Origin: Amoebophrya sp. A120
Taxonomy: Eukaryota > Sar > Dinophyceae > Syndiniales > Amoebophryaceae
Direction: 5' to 3'
Assembly: GCA_905178155.1 (NCBI GenBank)
Contig: CAJINV010000006.1
Span: forward strand, 626,398-690,397
DNA: 64,000 bases
This document shows positions 42,230 through 53,311 of the stretch, piece by piece (position 1 is the first letter of the stretch; every line of letters starts with the position of its first letter). Under the pieces are notes generated by a model, which saw nothing but the letters and a program-made list of their open reading frames with translations, ran no database searches and was not told where the DNA came from. The translations under genes and the position numbers were made by a program.

Positions 42230-45200
42230 ATGGATCAACACAGTACTGCACAACAAACCTCGCCGCAGCAGCCGCAGCTGCCGACGTTTCTGAAGGCCGT
42301 TTCCAAGAATCGCAACAACTTGACCACCGGGATTCTGTTTCAACAACAGCAGCCGCAGGGGAGCGGGAATGGGAGCAACAGCGGCAATAATAACAGTGCG
42401 ACCACTTTCAACGGAGACCAGTACAACAACGGAGGCAAGCGGCAAAAGATCGCCTCTGAAAATGGCGTGTCCGCGGTCTTCCCAACCAGCGCAACGAAAA
42501 TTCTAGCAAACAATGGGCCGCAAGTGGTACAAGGATGGAGATATTTTATCGCCTTTTCTCATGCTGAGACTTCTTTTTGCATGTCTATTCTATCGGCCAA
42601 GTTGTGTCATGCAGAAAAAGAAGTTGCAACTAGCAACCCCCAAGAACTACAAGAGAGAACAACTTAATCAAAAAACAAAACAGCACACGTCCAACAGCAT
42701 CCCGCAGTCGCAAATTACGAACAATTCCGGAGTCTCGCCCGCCGTCCAGGCCCAGGAATTTAGTTTTCTGCGGTTTTTACGCTCCACCTTCACCTCGGTC
42801 ACCGGGGGTTCTTCTGTGGCGGGGGAAAACAACAACTACAGCCTGAGCCAGCAATCCACGCAGAGTGCCGGTACAACTTCCTCGTACCACCGCGGGGGCA
42901 ACTTTGGAAATGGGAGTGACCGCACGTCTCCGGTGAAGAAGGGGTTCTCTTCGCCTGCAAAAAATACCTCTCCGGCCAAGAACAAAAACACGCAGCAGCA
43001 GCAAGGTGGTTCCGCCGTGAAGCGCAGTTTGATCTTTTCGACAAGGAATTCGAAGTCCAACTCACCGAAGAAACAGATTGGCAGCCAAGGCGCCTCTTCA
43101 AGCACCTACTCCGACAACTCGAACGGGACAACGGTCACCACGGCGAGCACCAGTTTCAACACGACTAGCAATTATGACGGAGCTGCTACAGTGGGATCTT
43201 CGCAACAACTGAACTCTTCTTACCACGAGTCCGACTTCGCCGCGGGTGGCGGGTCCGCGCAGATGCAGACGCCGTTATGAGAGTGCACAATTCCCCCTCC
43301 CCCTCATTTGTGTTGCATACACAGGAATACAAACACCAGCACGCGTGGAGCCAGTGCATGACAAATTCACTCGCCTAGTGTAGTACTGTTTGGGCTTTTG
43401 GAATCTGTCATGCAAACAGTGCCACAGGGAAGCACTTTGGTTTGGGGTTTTGCATGACAAAGGAGGGGGAAGTGGAGTTGTGGACTCTCATAGCCGTCGA
43501 AAAACAACCAAAAAAGCATCGACAAGCACGTTTTTCAGACGCCGAACAAATCGCCGGCGGGGCGAAGAAGCATGCTGGACGGCTGCGTACCGCACCGGAA
43601 CAATCGGGATCAGAATAGCAGTACAACTACTGCGCAAAACAACAATACGGTGACGCCGAAGAAGTTGCCGTCGTACGAAAATAGCAATTATACCGGGTCG
43701 AACAACAACTATGCGAGTAGTGGTGGCAACGTCGCCCACGAGGAGAGGAGCAGCAGTACCAACTTCCAGCATGAGAAGCCTTCTTCCGGCGCTTCTGGAA
43801 CAGCTACGGCAGCGGACAATCGGAAGTGGATTTTGGACGAGCAGTCGGGGACGTTGATCGAGGTGTTCGGGGCGGGAAGTAGTACTAGTCAGGGACTGAA
43901 ACGTGGCTCGCCGTATGATGAAGCGGAGAAGATCCGGAATAATTCTGCCAGTAGAGCTGCTCTAGTACCGGCAACCTACAACGCGGCTTCTTCATCTACT
44001 TCCTCTGCAGAAGCGAATTTGAAATTCACCACCCCCATGAAGGACAAAGAAGAGGATTCGCTCACAGCACAGCACGGGAGTAACGCGGTGCCGAAAAAAT
44101 CTCCACAGCCGGAAAAATCGCCGCAGCAAACGGCTTATCAAATGTAAAAGTGTCTGGGTCTCGAAACTTGTAATGCTGAGTTGTGAATGGTGAACTCTCT
44201 GTAATGCACAACCAAGCATGACAAGTATTTGCGCTGCTTAGTGTTGGGCTTTCCGCATGACAAACTGCGTTTAGCATGACAAACAAAAGTACGTGTCTCT
44301 TCTTGGACACGCATCACAAACTCTTCAGTCATGCCAGACAAGCATGATAAACCTTGCATCCTCCCAGACCCAGACACTTTTGCAATCCATACGGCTTCGT
44401 TGAAGAAAGCGAGATCGATGGCGACCGAGGTGAGTCTGGACGACATTTTGGAAGAGGCGATGAATTTCAAAAAAGAACCCTTTGTCTTCTCCGCGAACGG
44501 CCGACGGAGCTGGGTCGGGGGGAACAACAGTAACGGCGGGGAGAAAGGAGACACAGCCTCCAAAAACCCGAAGCCAAAACGACGGGCTTTGGCGGATAAG
44601 ACCAACGTGGTCGCCGTGCAGAAGGAGCTGTTTGCGAAGGCGCAGCAGTTGGGAGGCGCGTTCTCCTCGTCGAAGCAGAATGGTACTATGTTGTACAAAA
44701 CCACTTATGTTTGGTTGTTTCGGAGGCTTTGAGATGTGATGACAGTACAACTACGTGTGATGCAAAATCGTGCATGAAAACATATTTTGTGAGGCTGAAG
44801 GGCATTGGCACCTAATTCTTTCTCCCCTAAAACCAGATCCGTCGAAACAAGCCGCGAAGCCGACCAGCGCGACCCGCATCGCCAACGACCCAACCATATC
44901 ACACAGAAAAAAGCAGGCAGGTCAGATCTGTAATGCGAAAATGAGTAGACACTAAACTCTGTATAGCGTGTCCTAAACAGCATGCTATGCAGTTGCCCAT
45001 GACAAATTTTTCTGCGTATGTAGTTTTGCATTACAGATATGCCCTGCGTTCTTTTTTATGGGGGATACACCACCCCACCGTTAACCGAGAATCTGGTGGC
45101 GAAAGACACGGCAATCATTTTGGATATGGCGTTCTCAACTGTTACATTCTCAACTGTTGCATGAATTTGCGATGCAAGAACGGCAAAAGCAAAAGGGGCG

Positions 45201-48200
45201 ACCTTGCGCGTCTAGCATGACAGATTTGGCACAGATTCCCAGCCTATTTGGCTCTTCGAGAATTTGTCATGCGAAGCAGCTTGATCGTATCAAGTCTAAT
45301 TGTGATTTTGCATGACAAATCATGTCACAGTTGAGAGTGTAACAGTTGCGAGCGCCATACTGGATTGGGATGACACGCTCTTTCCTACCACGATGCTAAA
45401 AATGCAGGTCCCGCCGCAGTACGTTTCTACCCCCAACGGGGTCCGGCAGGCCCCGGTGAACGAGGAATTTGACAGTTATTGTCTGAATGTCCTGGGCCCC
45501 ATGGTGATCAAGTTTTTGGAGGACTTGGTCGCGAAGGTGGACCGGATTGACCAGGCGAATAGTAGTACCAGTACATCAACTACTTCTGCGGTCGGGAACA
45601 GCAGCAAGCAAGAAAAACACGACAAGACCAAAAAATCCTCTTTCCACAGCCTCCGCTTTTCCATCATCACCAACGCGATGCCAGACTGGGTTATCACACG
45701 GAAAAAGCAGGCAGGGCACATTTGTAATGCGAGAACTAATCGACAGAAAAATCTGTCATGGGCGAGAGTCCACAGCATGCTGCTTCGGATACGGAAAACA
45801 GATTCAGTCTATTTGTTTTGGCATTACAAATGTACTGCCCTGGTCTGCTGTTTTCTGGGGGATATGGGTCCAGGCTTGCGTGGAGCGATACTACCCGAAG
45901 CGGATGAAGGACTTGCTGGAGGTGATTGACTATCCTCTGCGGACGTATCGTACTTACTAATTCATTGCAGCGCAGCATGAAAAATCTGGCCTCGTGTACC
46001 TCATTTGGCATTAGAGATTGAATTTGTCCTCCCCAAATTTGCGATGCAGTTTCTTCTAGTGCGATGCTTTTGCAATGCATAGCGCCGTTTTGTCCGCCCG
46101 GGAAAAGTACTTTGGCTACAAAACCGGACAAACCAACACGTACATGGACGCGGCGGATCCGTTGAAGTGGAATATCCTGTGCAAGAACGTCCCCACGACT
46201 CCAGAGTTGTCATGCAAATGCGCTATGCTATGAACATTTGTAATGCGCAGGTCCATGAGAGGCATTTCCAACCGTGTTTTGGAATTTGTAATGTTGTAAA
46301 CAGGATGAGAAAAAATTGGCTTTCTCATGCGGCTTCCCTTGCCAGCCAGCACTTCGCTTCTTAGAGACACTTGTCACGCGCAGCTCCTAAAACTTGGAGA
46401 TTTGTGTTGCTGGACTCCCAACTTGATTCTGAGGTGGGGACGTTTTTGCAAAGGATATTGAAAGTGTTTACGTTTGGCGGCTGGTTGGGCGACCGGATTC
46501 GGGAAGGGTCGATGGGGAAAGGTATAATTTGTACGATAGTTGTGTTGCATAACACTATGCATAAGGACAAGTAAGGGCAAGGTCAGTGGGAATTTTTTTG
46601 TTATGCGGAGCTTTGAAAGCTGAGTGATAATTTGTCGTGTCTAGTGCTATCGCAAACTAAAAACCACAGACTACCACCTTATCGTTGCCGGTGACAGTCC
46701 GACGGATATTGCCGCTGGTCACGCAATGAAACAGGCGAAAGAGGACGGTCCGAGCTACGTGACTTCGGTATAGAGATGTTTTTGGTTGGAACAGTTTGGT
46801 TTCTATTGCTGGTACATGACTACAAGAGATGAGGTTGTTGTTGCTGAGTGGCGCATGACAGTAACTAAACGTGGATCCTGCTCGTCAAATACGATCAGAC
46901 AATATGTAATAGAGATGATCATCCACGACTGAAATTCTGATGGAAAGCAATGCTCAAAATTGTAAAACGCGCCAAGACTTCATCTATACGAGTAGTTACT
47001 AATTATCATGATGACAGCATACCAAACTTCTGGCTAGAATCTTGTGTGAAAGCACGGGTTCGGGCCACGAGCAATACAAATTGGTTCAGCATTACAAATC
47101 AAATTTGTGATGCGGATTTCCATTAGGAAAAAGATTTGTCATGCATAACTGCAATCCTCAGATGCAATTAGCTATCATGATGACAGCATACCAAATTTCT
47201 GGCTAGAATCTTGTGCGAACTCGCACGGGTTTTCTGTGCCGAAGAATCAAATGTAACTTTTCTGCCTGAAACATATCAAAACGAAATTTCTGATGCTGGA
47301 TTTGCGTACCCAAATCCGATTTATCTTGCAGTAAGGCAGCGCAGCCAGATCCTCGCTGGGTCTAGTTGTTTAGCATTACACACGGCTGTCCCCTAGGCGC
47401 AACAGCATGCCAAATCGCTTCCATAATGGCGCGGAAGCGTCTGCGCTTGTCTTCTTGCAAGACAGACGTGATTCGTGGTCTCAAATCAGCAAGGCAAATT
47501 TGCGGAAACATATTTTCCCGCTCTGGCTAGAATCTTGTGCAAAAGCACGGGTTTTCTGTGCCCAAGAATCAAATGTAACTTTTCTGCCTGACACAGCGCT
47601 TTACACACATTGAAATCTTCGCAAAAAGAGGATCTGAAGCAAATCTAAATCGTTCAAAAAACGAAGCGTATTATTGGCTTTTTTCAACATGAGGAAAATA
47701 TACCCATTTCTCGCGAGCTTGTCGCAGACCTGCGATGCGCGCAAGAAAAACAATGTAACTTTTCTGTCTGAGAAGCCGCAAGAAATTAGGGGGCCATGCG
47801 TGATCAATGTCGCGGGTGAAGAAGATGATGCGAATCGCGTCGTGGGGGCACATTTAGTAGGAAAAAAGGCTGAATTTGAAAGGAAATGAAAGGGAGCAAC
47901 GATCTTGCAATCCGGCTTGTCAGGCGTACGGTCGGGCATTGCTTGGCGGGGTAGAGGAAAAGATGTTGTTCTGCTACTGAAATATGCAGCATCCATCTGC
48001 TTCACGTGAAAATCAGGTTGCCTTCACCGCCCGCCCCTCCACCCGGATGCTCTCGACCCAGTTGAGGCGGTTTGAAACGGACTTCAATCTGTTCCTGCAA
48101 CTCAAATTCGGGCTGGGCGTCTCCATGTGGCTGGTTTTTCCCGATATGCATTGCAAAAGTATCGTACTATAATTTCTAGTGTAAATGGCATTCCAAATTT

Positions 48201-49351
48201 GCTCAGCATGAAAGCTGGAACTTGTCATTGTGTTTTTCCTTAAGAACAAGACTTGTCATGCAATATTGCAACTAGTACGAGGGCGCGATACGTTTGCACA
48301 GGATACCCGATGGGAACTTGCAAAACCAGCGAATCGCGGAACTCCACGGGTTGCAGGATGCGGAAACGGTGTTGAGTTTGCCGAAGATTGGGAGTGGGAA
48401 TGTGAAGACGTTTTCGCAACTGTACTTGGAGCAGACGGGGGATTGGGTGGAGGACGTACAGTTTTTTTGGCGACATTTTCGCATTACAGATTTGTTTCGT
48501 CTACTGGAGAATGCATAACAGATTCTTCAAAACATGATGACCAACTGTTTTAATCCACGTCCTCTGAGATGGAAAATCGATGAGGATGCGAAAACAATTG
48601 GAAGCTGATAGGACTGACAGGATTTATGATCAGGTGCTACTTGGCACAATGAAAGTAGGCTCTGTAAGAACTCTGGGAAAACCAGAAGCATGAGAAGTTT
48701 TTATCCATGATGACCAATGTTGTAATCCATGTCCTCTGAGCGGCTTCCACGAGCCATCTGAAGACAAAACAATTTGAAAGCTGATAGGGCTGATAAGTAT
48801 TTGTCGTGCAAGGAGCTCTAAAACTGAATCACTTTGATTTCTGTAGACACAATCTCCGCTATACCTACCTACAGGCCGTCGCCCTGGAACCGCAGAAGAA
48901 AGCTGCAACCGGGGCTGATTTAGATCCGATGTACTACAACGGGATCAACGCTGGCTACGAGGACTATTCCCCGTTTTCCAATGGCGTTCCGCAAGACAAG
49001 TACAATCGCGCTAGCAACCCGCGGGTCCCGCTCTTGAGCAGTAGCATGACAAACAACCTCTCAACTTCCTCCAAAAACCAGCGAGTGATCGGTTTGTTTG
49101 AAGAGCAGAAGCCGGTCCATCAATTCCGGAAGGATCATTTACTGATGAACGCGGAGGGGCAGAACGTCACTGCGGATATCGAAAGCATGAACGCCCGGAT
49201 GGAGTTGCAGAAACCGAGTCCGCACAACTTTCTGTACTTAATCCATCCGGAGGAATTCGCCTACGCGGAATCGCTGGAAATGATCATTTCCAGTCGGAAA
49301 GCGTTAGCCGCGATGCAACAGGCCAGGTTGCGGGCGATGCAACACCAATAG
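42230..49351 (+). CDS. HAD-superfamily phosphatase-like protein with Gln/Asn/Ser-rich N-terminus
   Basis: ATG 42230 (MDQHSTAQQTSPQQPQ); TAG 49349-49351. The first ~500 residues are low-complexity. The catalytic part starts with AIILDWDDTLFPTT, the HAD nucleophile motif (DxDxT). SIITNAMPDWVQACVERYYP (motif II, Thr), VLSAREKYFGYKTG, KWKVFTFGGWLGDRIREG and YHLIVAGDSPTDIAAGHAMK (motif IV, GDxxxD) follow, then VQFFWRHNLRYTYLQAVALE and a Gln/Ala-rich end. The DWDDTLxP form is shared with a protist family of large HAD proteins. Exons: 42230-42509, 42637-43275, 43498-44135, 44397-44682, 44837-44896, 45075-45124, 45365-45691, 45870-45945, 46088-46172, 46462-46521, 46670-46767, 48017-48144, 48311-48475 and 48850-49351. 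GT-AG introns at 44683, 46522 and 46768; the rest are element-type. Substrate unknown. Confidence 0.75.
42510..42636. mobile_element. Non-canonical intron with 7-bp repeat CTAGCAA
   Basis: CTAGCAA at 42503-42509 and 42630-42636 bracket 127 bases with internal CTCATGCTGAG and GTCATGCAG. Removal of one unit joins TKIL|ATPK. No strong inverted tips, so it may be an old element. Confidence 0.65.
43276..43492. mobile_element. Introner-like element, family H (GAGAGTGCACAACTCCCCCT tips)
   Basis: TATGAGAGTGCACAATTCCC ... GGAGTTGTGGACTCTCATA; target repeat GCCGT (43271-43275, 43493-43497). Joins MQTP|SKNN. Its interior (ACAAACACCAGCACGC, TGTAGTACTGTTTG) recurs in the tandem repeats at 61.5-62.2 kb. 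Confidence 0.9.
44136..44391. mobile_element. Introner-like element, family A
   Basis: Target repeat CGGCT (44131-44135, 44392-44396). Joins PQQTA|SLKK. Confidence 0.9.
44897..45069. mobile_element. Introner-like element, family F
   Basis: TATCACACAGAAAAAAGCAG ... TTTTTTATGGGGGATA; repeat AACCA/CACCA. Joins NDPT|TPPL. The exon between this and the next element is 50 bases. Confidence 0.85.
45125..45359. mobile_element. Introner-like element, family G
   Basis: TATGGCGTTCTCAACTGTTA ... AACAGTTGCGAGCGCCATA; repeat TTGGA/CTGGA. It splits the HAD nucleophile motif: AIILD|WDDTL. Confidence 0.9.
45692..45864. mobile_element. Introner-like element, family F
   Basis: TATCACACGGAAAAAGCAGG ... CTGTTTTCTGGGGGATA; target repeat TGGGT (45687-45691, 45865-45869). 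Joins MPDW|VQAC. Confidence 0.9.
45946..46082. mobile_element. Introner-like element, family C (decayed left tip)
   Basis: TATCGTACTTACTAATTCATTG ... GATGCTTTTGCAATGCATA without a strong target repeat. Removing it and five bases joins PLRT|VLSA in the HAD fold. Confidence 0.72.
46173..46456. mobile_element. Introner-like element, family D
   Basis: TATCCTGTGCAAGAACGTCC ... ACGTTTTTGCAAAGGATA; repeat TGGAA/TTGAA. Joins PLKW|KVFT. Confidence 0.85.
47003..47048 (+). ncRNA. Fragment of intronic box C/D snoRNA (5' half only)
   Basis: ATGATGACAGCATACCAAAC then CTGGCTAGAATCTTGTG, the same start as the unit at 47174. Replaced after about 50 bases by family B/C-like interior sequence, so the 3' half and D box are lost. 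Confidence 0.45.
47174..47275 (+). ncRNA. Intronic box C/D snoRNA, LSU-guide
   Basis: Lies in the 1.25-kb GT-AG intron of the HAD gene. C box TGATGA 47178-47183, D box CTGA 47266-47269, with a TATC...ATA pairing around the ends. The 13 bases before the D box, GTAACTTTTCTGC, are complementary to GCAGAAAAGTTAC, which as I remember is in the conserved LSU rRNA run AGAAAAGTTACCACAGGG near the peptidyl-transferase centre. Predicted to guide ribose methylation there. Confidence 0.7.
47529..47595 (+). ncRNA. Second copy of the intronic C/D snoRNA, 5' end missing
   Basis: Repeats CTGGCTAGAATCTTGTGC to GTAACTTTTCTGC-CTGA (D box 47588-47591) of the unit at 47174. No clear C box: the upstream part is family B-like sequence lacking the CCCCTCCCC tips, so this copy may be a fossil. 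Confidence 0.45.
47686..47775 (+). ncRNA. Third possible C/D snoRNA copy with the same guide
   Basis: GTAACTTTTCTGT-CTGA at 47755-47771 keeps the guide and D box; ATGAGGA near 47689 is a weak C box. The rest has diverged. Confidence 0.35.
48145..48305. mobile_element. Introner-like element, family C
   Basis: TATGCATTGCAAAAGTATCG ... CGCGATACGTTTGCACAGGATA; target repeat CCCGA (48140-48144, 48306-48310). Joins LVFP|DGNL. Confidence 0.9.
48531..48614 (+). ncRNA. Intronic box C/D snoRNA candidate 1
   Basis: C box TGATGA 48535-48540, D' CTGA after ATCCACGTCCT, C'-like TCGATGA, D box CTGA 48605-48608. About 84 nt, as expected. I cannot match the guides (AATCCACGTCCT, AACAATTGGAAG) to rRNA from memory. 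Confidence 0.55.
48704..48790 (+). ncRNA. Intronic box C/D snoRNA candidate 2
   Basis: Diverged copy of the preceding unit: C box TGATGA 48708-48713, D' CTGA after ATCCATGTCCT, D box CTGA 48781-48784. Conservation of boxes and D' guide with divergence elsewhere supports function. Confidence 0.55.
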
Positions 49352-50881
49352 GAGGGTTGTGGAGAGCAGAGGTAGAGCTAGAGAAGGTGAGTGACAGTGG
49401 TTAAAGAAGTAGGTGACATCACCTCCTCGCACTGAAAATTTAGATTTTGGTTTCAGAACTGAAAAGAGAACTTGTTTCATCATCATTTTCCACTTTTTTA
49501 CAAAACGAACCCTGTAGTTCATATCCTTGTTTCGCTTTTTGTCAAAATGAACCTCTAGTAACGTTGTATCTTGTTTCGGACGGATGAATTTTGATTTTTT
49601 TTTGTCAATATGAAGAGTTTTCTTATTGCACGGTATAGAAGTAGAACCCGTTTCGCGTTTCGCGCACACGAAAATTTTGATTTTTTTGTCATTAGAGTTT
49701 CCTCTAGAAAACGCACGTTCAGACGAGTCTCAATTCTTGTACGTGGCTCGTGCAGGATCGCAATGTCAAATTTGAGTCTCAGAAGTCTATTGCACAGAGA
49801 ATTCTTGTCGTGGTTATTGCATCAGAAATTTTGTTTCGCTTTTGACAGCTTCGCTTTTGACAGCTTGATCTTCACTTTTGACATCAATGTACTCCAAATA
49901 TGTTGCAAATAATTTTGTTTTCACAGCACCCAGTTTGTGATGCAATCGCAGTAGCGAGAACTACCAGGACTGATACTTTTTTTTCGGCCATGAAGTGCCG
50001 GATTCACAGCCTTTTCGCCGTGACACTTTAACATCTCCTGCTAATTCTGATTTTCATCTTGACGATTTCGCGGGTTTTAGAGATTTGGTTTCGAAGCTGT
50101 ATCTTCGCATTTAATGAATCTTGATAGACATCTGGCCCAATATCTACAGGAAAGATTATGATGACAGCAGCACTGCTTTCAACAGCAAGGGCTACATCTC
50201 GCGAGCGTCAAAATTCTCCAGACAATTTTTGTGAGCTTTTTTCTCATCAAGAAATGTACTTATTGAAAACTCTTATCCTGTGGCCCCGAGGTGCGCGGTC
50301 CAGTAGACTCTTGTCTGTGACTTCCTACACCGGAGGCTGAGACGCAGCGCAACAAGATTCTTATCTGCATGCTGCTCCAAAGCGAAACATAATTGCAAAA
50401 AAAGATCGGCTCTGACTCTACAGTTGGAAGGATCGCTATGTTGTGAGAAACAGTGACCATGGATCCTTCAAATATACATTTCTCCCCAGAAGCGAAGGAA
50501 AGGTCAAACAATGTCAAGTGAGATCTGTTTACCAACTAGGGCCTTTAAATTTTGACGCCACGCCCAGGTACATGAAGAGTCATAAAAAGAGATCAAGCAG
50601 ATAAATTCACTCGCAGCTCGCAGACCCGATCAGCCAAAATTTAAATCGCACAAGGACATGCCGAGATCCGCACGAGATCATGCTCGAAAGTGAGTCGATT
50701 AGAACATTCACGATCCCAATGTGAAAAACTACGGACTATTGCTGTTTGCAAAGTTTTTCTTGCAAAAAACCGATTGATCATATCACATCTTCTCTCATCA
50801 TCACAGGGAACCGAGGAAGGTCTTTTCTCAGACTTCTCTCTAGGTACAGAGTAGTAGTTTCACACCAAAAACACACACAAA
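49352..50881. other. Intergenic spacer between HAD and RPL10 genes
   Basis: Several short ORFs but none with recognisable content. TGATGA near 50160 has no matching D box at a suitable distance. No introner-like termini. Confidence 0.5.
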
Positions 50882-51203
50882 ATGGGTCGTCGTCCGAACA
50901 AGTGCTACCGGTACTGCAAGAACAAGCCGTACCCCAAGTCCCGCTTCTGCCGTGGTGTCCCGGACCCCAAGATCCGTATCTTCGATACGGGTGCGAAAAA
51001 GACTGACGCCAGCGTGTACCCCTGCGCCGTGCACATGGTATAAGAATTAGGGATTTTTTGTCTGATGCACACACATCATAGGTTTAGAAACTTGAGCGTC
51101 GTTTTCATTGGCGTATCCGGCATGACAACCACCAAGTGTGGATTATCTCCAGCATGACAAACAAAAGTCGGAAAAATCTTTAATGCGAAAAAACCATCTT
51201 AGC

Positions 51204-51234
<31 letters not shown>

Positions 51235-52390
51235 GTGCGCAGTAGGTGCAACCGCAACACAATTCTCTATCAGGTCTCCGACGAGAAGCAGCAGCTTTCC
51301 ATGGAGGCTTTAGAGGCCGCCCGTATTGCGGTGAACAAGTACCTGGTGACCAACTGCGGTAAGGATACCTTCCACATCCGTATTCGCCCGCATCCCTTCC
51401 ACGTCTTGCGTGTGAACAAGATGTATGAAATGCAAAAGCATCGTACTAGTATAAATCGCATGACAAACTTCCTCAGCATGAGAAACAAAATTTGTCATGC
51501 GGATTCAACTTGAGAAAGAAATTTGTAATGCATAACTGCGATTACTACGAGTACGATACTTTTGCACAGGATAAGATGCTCTCGTGCGCCGGTGCGGATC
51601 GACTGCAGACCGGTATTGTGGCTTTTGCAATACAAATTTCATTTTCAATGCGGAGTTCCGCATTACAAGCTTCTTTCATCCCTATATTTGAGAATACTAT
51701 TCGGGAGAGTCGGTTTGTCATGCGTGTTTACTGGTAAAATGCAAGTCATGTTTCTCATGCACGGAGTGAAGATGCGAGAAGAGTCACAACATATCCGAAT
51801 TATAACTTTATCAGGTATGCGTGGTGCCTTCGGTAAGACCTACGGTAAGGCCGCCCGTGTCGACATCGGGCAGATCCTGATCTCCGTCCGCTGCAAGGAC
51901 GACAAGACCCACCACGCCGTGGAGGGGCTCCGCCGCGCCAAGTTCAAATTCCCGGGCCGCCAGAAGATCCACGTGAGTCACAAGTTATCAAATGCAAATA
52001 TCCCTGGATGTCTGGAAAGTTGGAACTTGTGATGCTAACTTTGGACTCCAAAAAAATTTGTATCACGCATGACCAGCAAGAGGAGTCGAGTTGGTGCTAC
52101 GCGGGGAGGGCATTTGTCATGCGGAATAGGCGTAAAGAAAAAGTAAGAAAAGCTGTGATGCTAGGGAATAATACGTCACAGACGTCACAGACGCCATGTA
52201 AAATCTGCATGACAAGTTCCAACCTTCCAGACCCAGACATTTTTACATTTGATACAAGTTCGGGTTCACCAAATTCCTCCGTGAGGACTACGCCAAGTAC
52301 AAGGCCATGGGCCGCCTGGTGCCGAACGGTGTGGACGTCAAGTGGTTGTCCAGTCGTGGACCTTTGTCCCGCTTCACCAACCCGAAGTAA
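50882..52390 (+). CDS. RPL10: 60S ribosomal protein L10 (uL16)
   Basis: Component of the large ribosomal subunit near the P site and the 60S export step. Exons 50882-51037, 51274-51423, 51579-51612, 51815-51985 and 52260-52390 join to 213 residues, the normal family length (about 214). Hallmarks: [75 protein letters not shown]. Introns 1 (51038-51273) and 3 (51613-51814) are GT-AG. Introns 2 and 4 are a family C and a family A element, each bounded by a 5-bp repeat and lacking GT-AG. Because the protein is so conserved, this gene fixes the rule used elsewhere: excision of TAT...ATA plus one target copy. Confidence 0.97.
51208..51234. repeat. CT dinucleotide microsatellite in RPL10 intron 1
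   Basis: About 13 CT units, forming a pyrimidine tract 40 bases before the AG acceptor. Confidence 0.95.
51424..51573. mobile_element. Introner-like element, family C, in RPL10
   Basis: TATGAAATGCAAAAGCATCG ... GATACTTTTGCACAGGATA, 150 bp; target repeat AGATG (51419-51423, 51574-51578). Joins VNKM|LSCA of RPL10 exactly. Confidence 0.97.
51986..52254. mobile_element. Introner-like element, family A, in RPL10
   Basis: TATCAAATGCAAATATCCC ... CATTTTTACATTTGATA, 269 bp; target repeat CAAGT (51981-51985, 52255-52259). Joins HVSHK|FGFTKF of RPL10 exactly. Confidence 0.97.
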
Positions 52391-53311
52391 AGTGGTGTGC
52401 TGTCGTGTGACAGGATAGCTTGTCTTCGTGCGGGACTACTGCCTACAACACTTCAATGTGTGAAGTGTACGAAGTGGTACATGGATCAACATCGGAAGAT
52501 GAAACTACACTGTGTGAAACTCTGAGCCTTGAATTCTGATGAAAGTGCTATAGATGGTTTGTGTTGTTGTGTCAGCATCGATCATGTTATGATGCTGCTT
52601 TGGCACGACAAAGAGCCATCTTCTGTGCTTTGATGGAATCGAATTGAAACAAAACTGTACCTTGAGAAGATGTGAGACCGAGAACTCAAAAAAAAAGAAG
52701 AAGCTTTGCACTGTACCAGAGCAGGGCACCGAGTGCTGTATGCACTCCTGAATATTCGAGGATGACGAGCAGCGTGTTCCACACCGGCGTCTATGTCGGT
52801 ACTCTATGATGTTGCGTGTCTTCCATAATTTCTCCGTTGCGTACTGCTGCGTCCTCGTCATACTGAAAGATCAATTCAGCCCCATGCGTTGCGAGTCCGA
52901 GTGTAGTACGATCTCAGGTTCAGCGAAGTGACCGTTCTTGCGGGTTAAGACGACCTCCTTCGTGCGTCTTGTTGTCGCGACGTTTCTGCATCTATTCGTG
53001 GTTGACCGTCTTCTTTCCATGGTAAAACAAAGGCTCGTTTCGTTCTCGCCCTCAGATCTGCCCTATTACACCCAGGTAGTGAATCTTCTTTGACCCACCA
53101 GGATGTTATGACCTGTAGCGCAGCCTTTCGTCATGTTTCTGCTTCCGTGAAGCCCGACGTGCTTCGGTAGAAGTAGAGTGGGCACTCCCTACTCTCTTGC
53201 AGTTTACGGACACGCTCGTCTCCGAAAGTACGAAAGGCCGGTTGCGGTACTTTTGCCCGCGCGGAAGATTTTTTGGCAGAAGCACTGCCAAGGAGGAGCG
53301 TCCCGGGAATC
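52391..53311. other. Intergenic spacer between RPL10 and the GalNAc-transferase gene
   Basis: Nothing recognised on either strand. A 118-codon minus-strand ORF at 52505-52861 is Arg/Ser-rich noise. Confidence 0.5.

Larger units (their letters stand above)
48476..48849 (+). other. Non-canonical intron with GACA repeat hosting two snoRNAs
   Basis: The frame closes only as QFFWR|HNLRYTY, using the GACA copies at 48472-48475 and 48846-48849; no GT donor fits. It may descend from an element whose tips have decayed. Confidence 0.6.
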
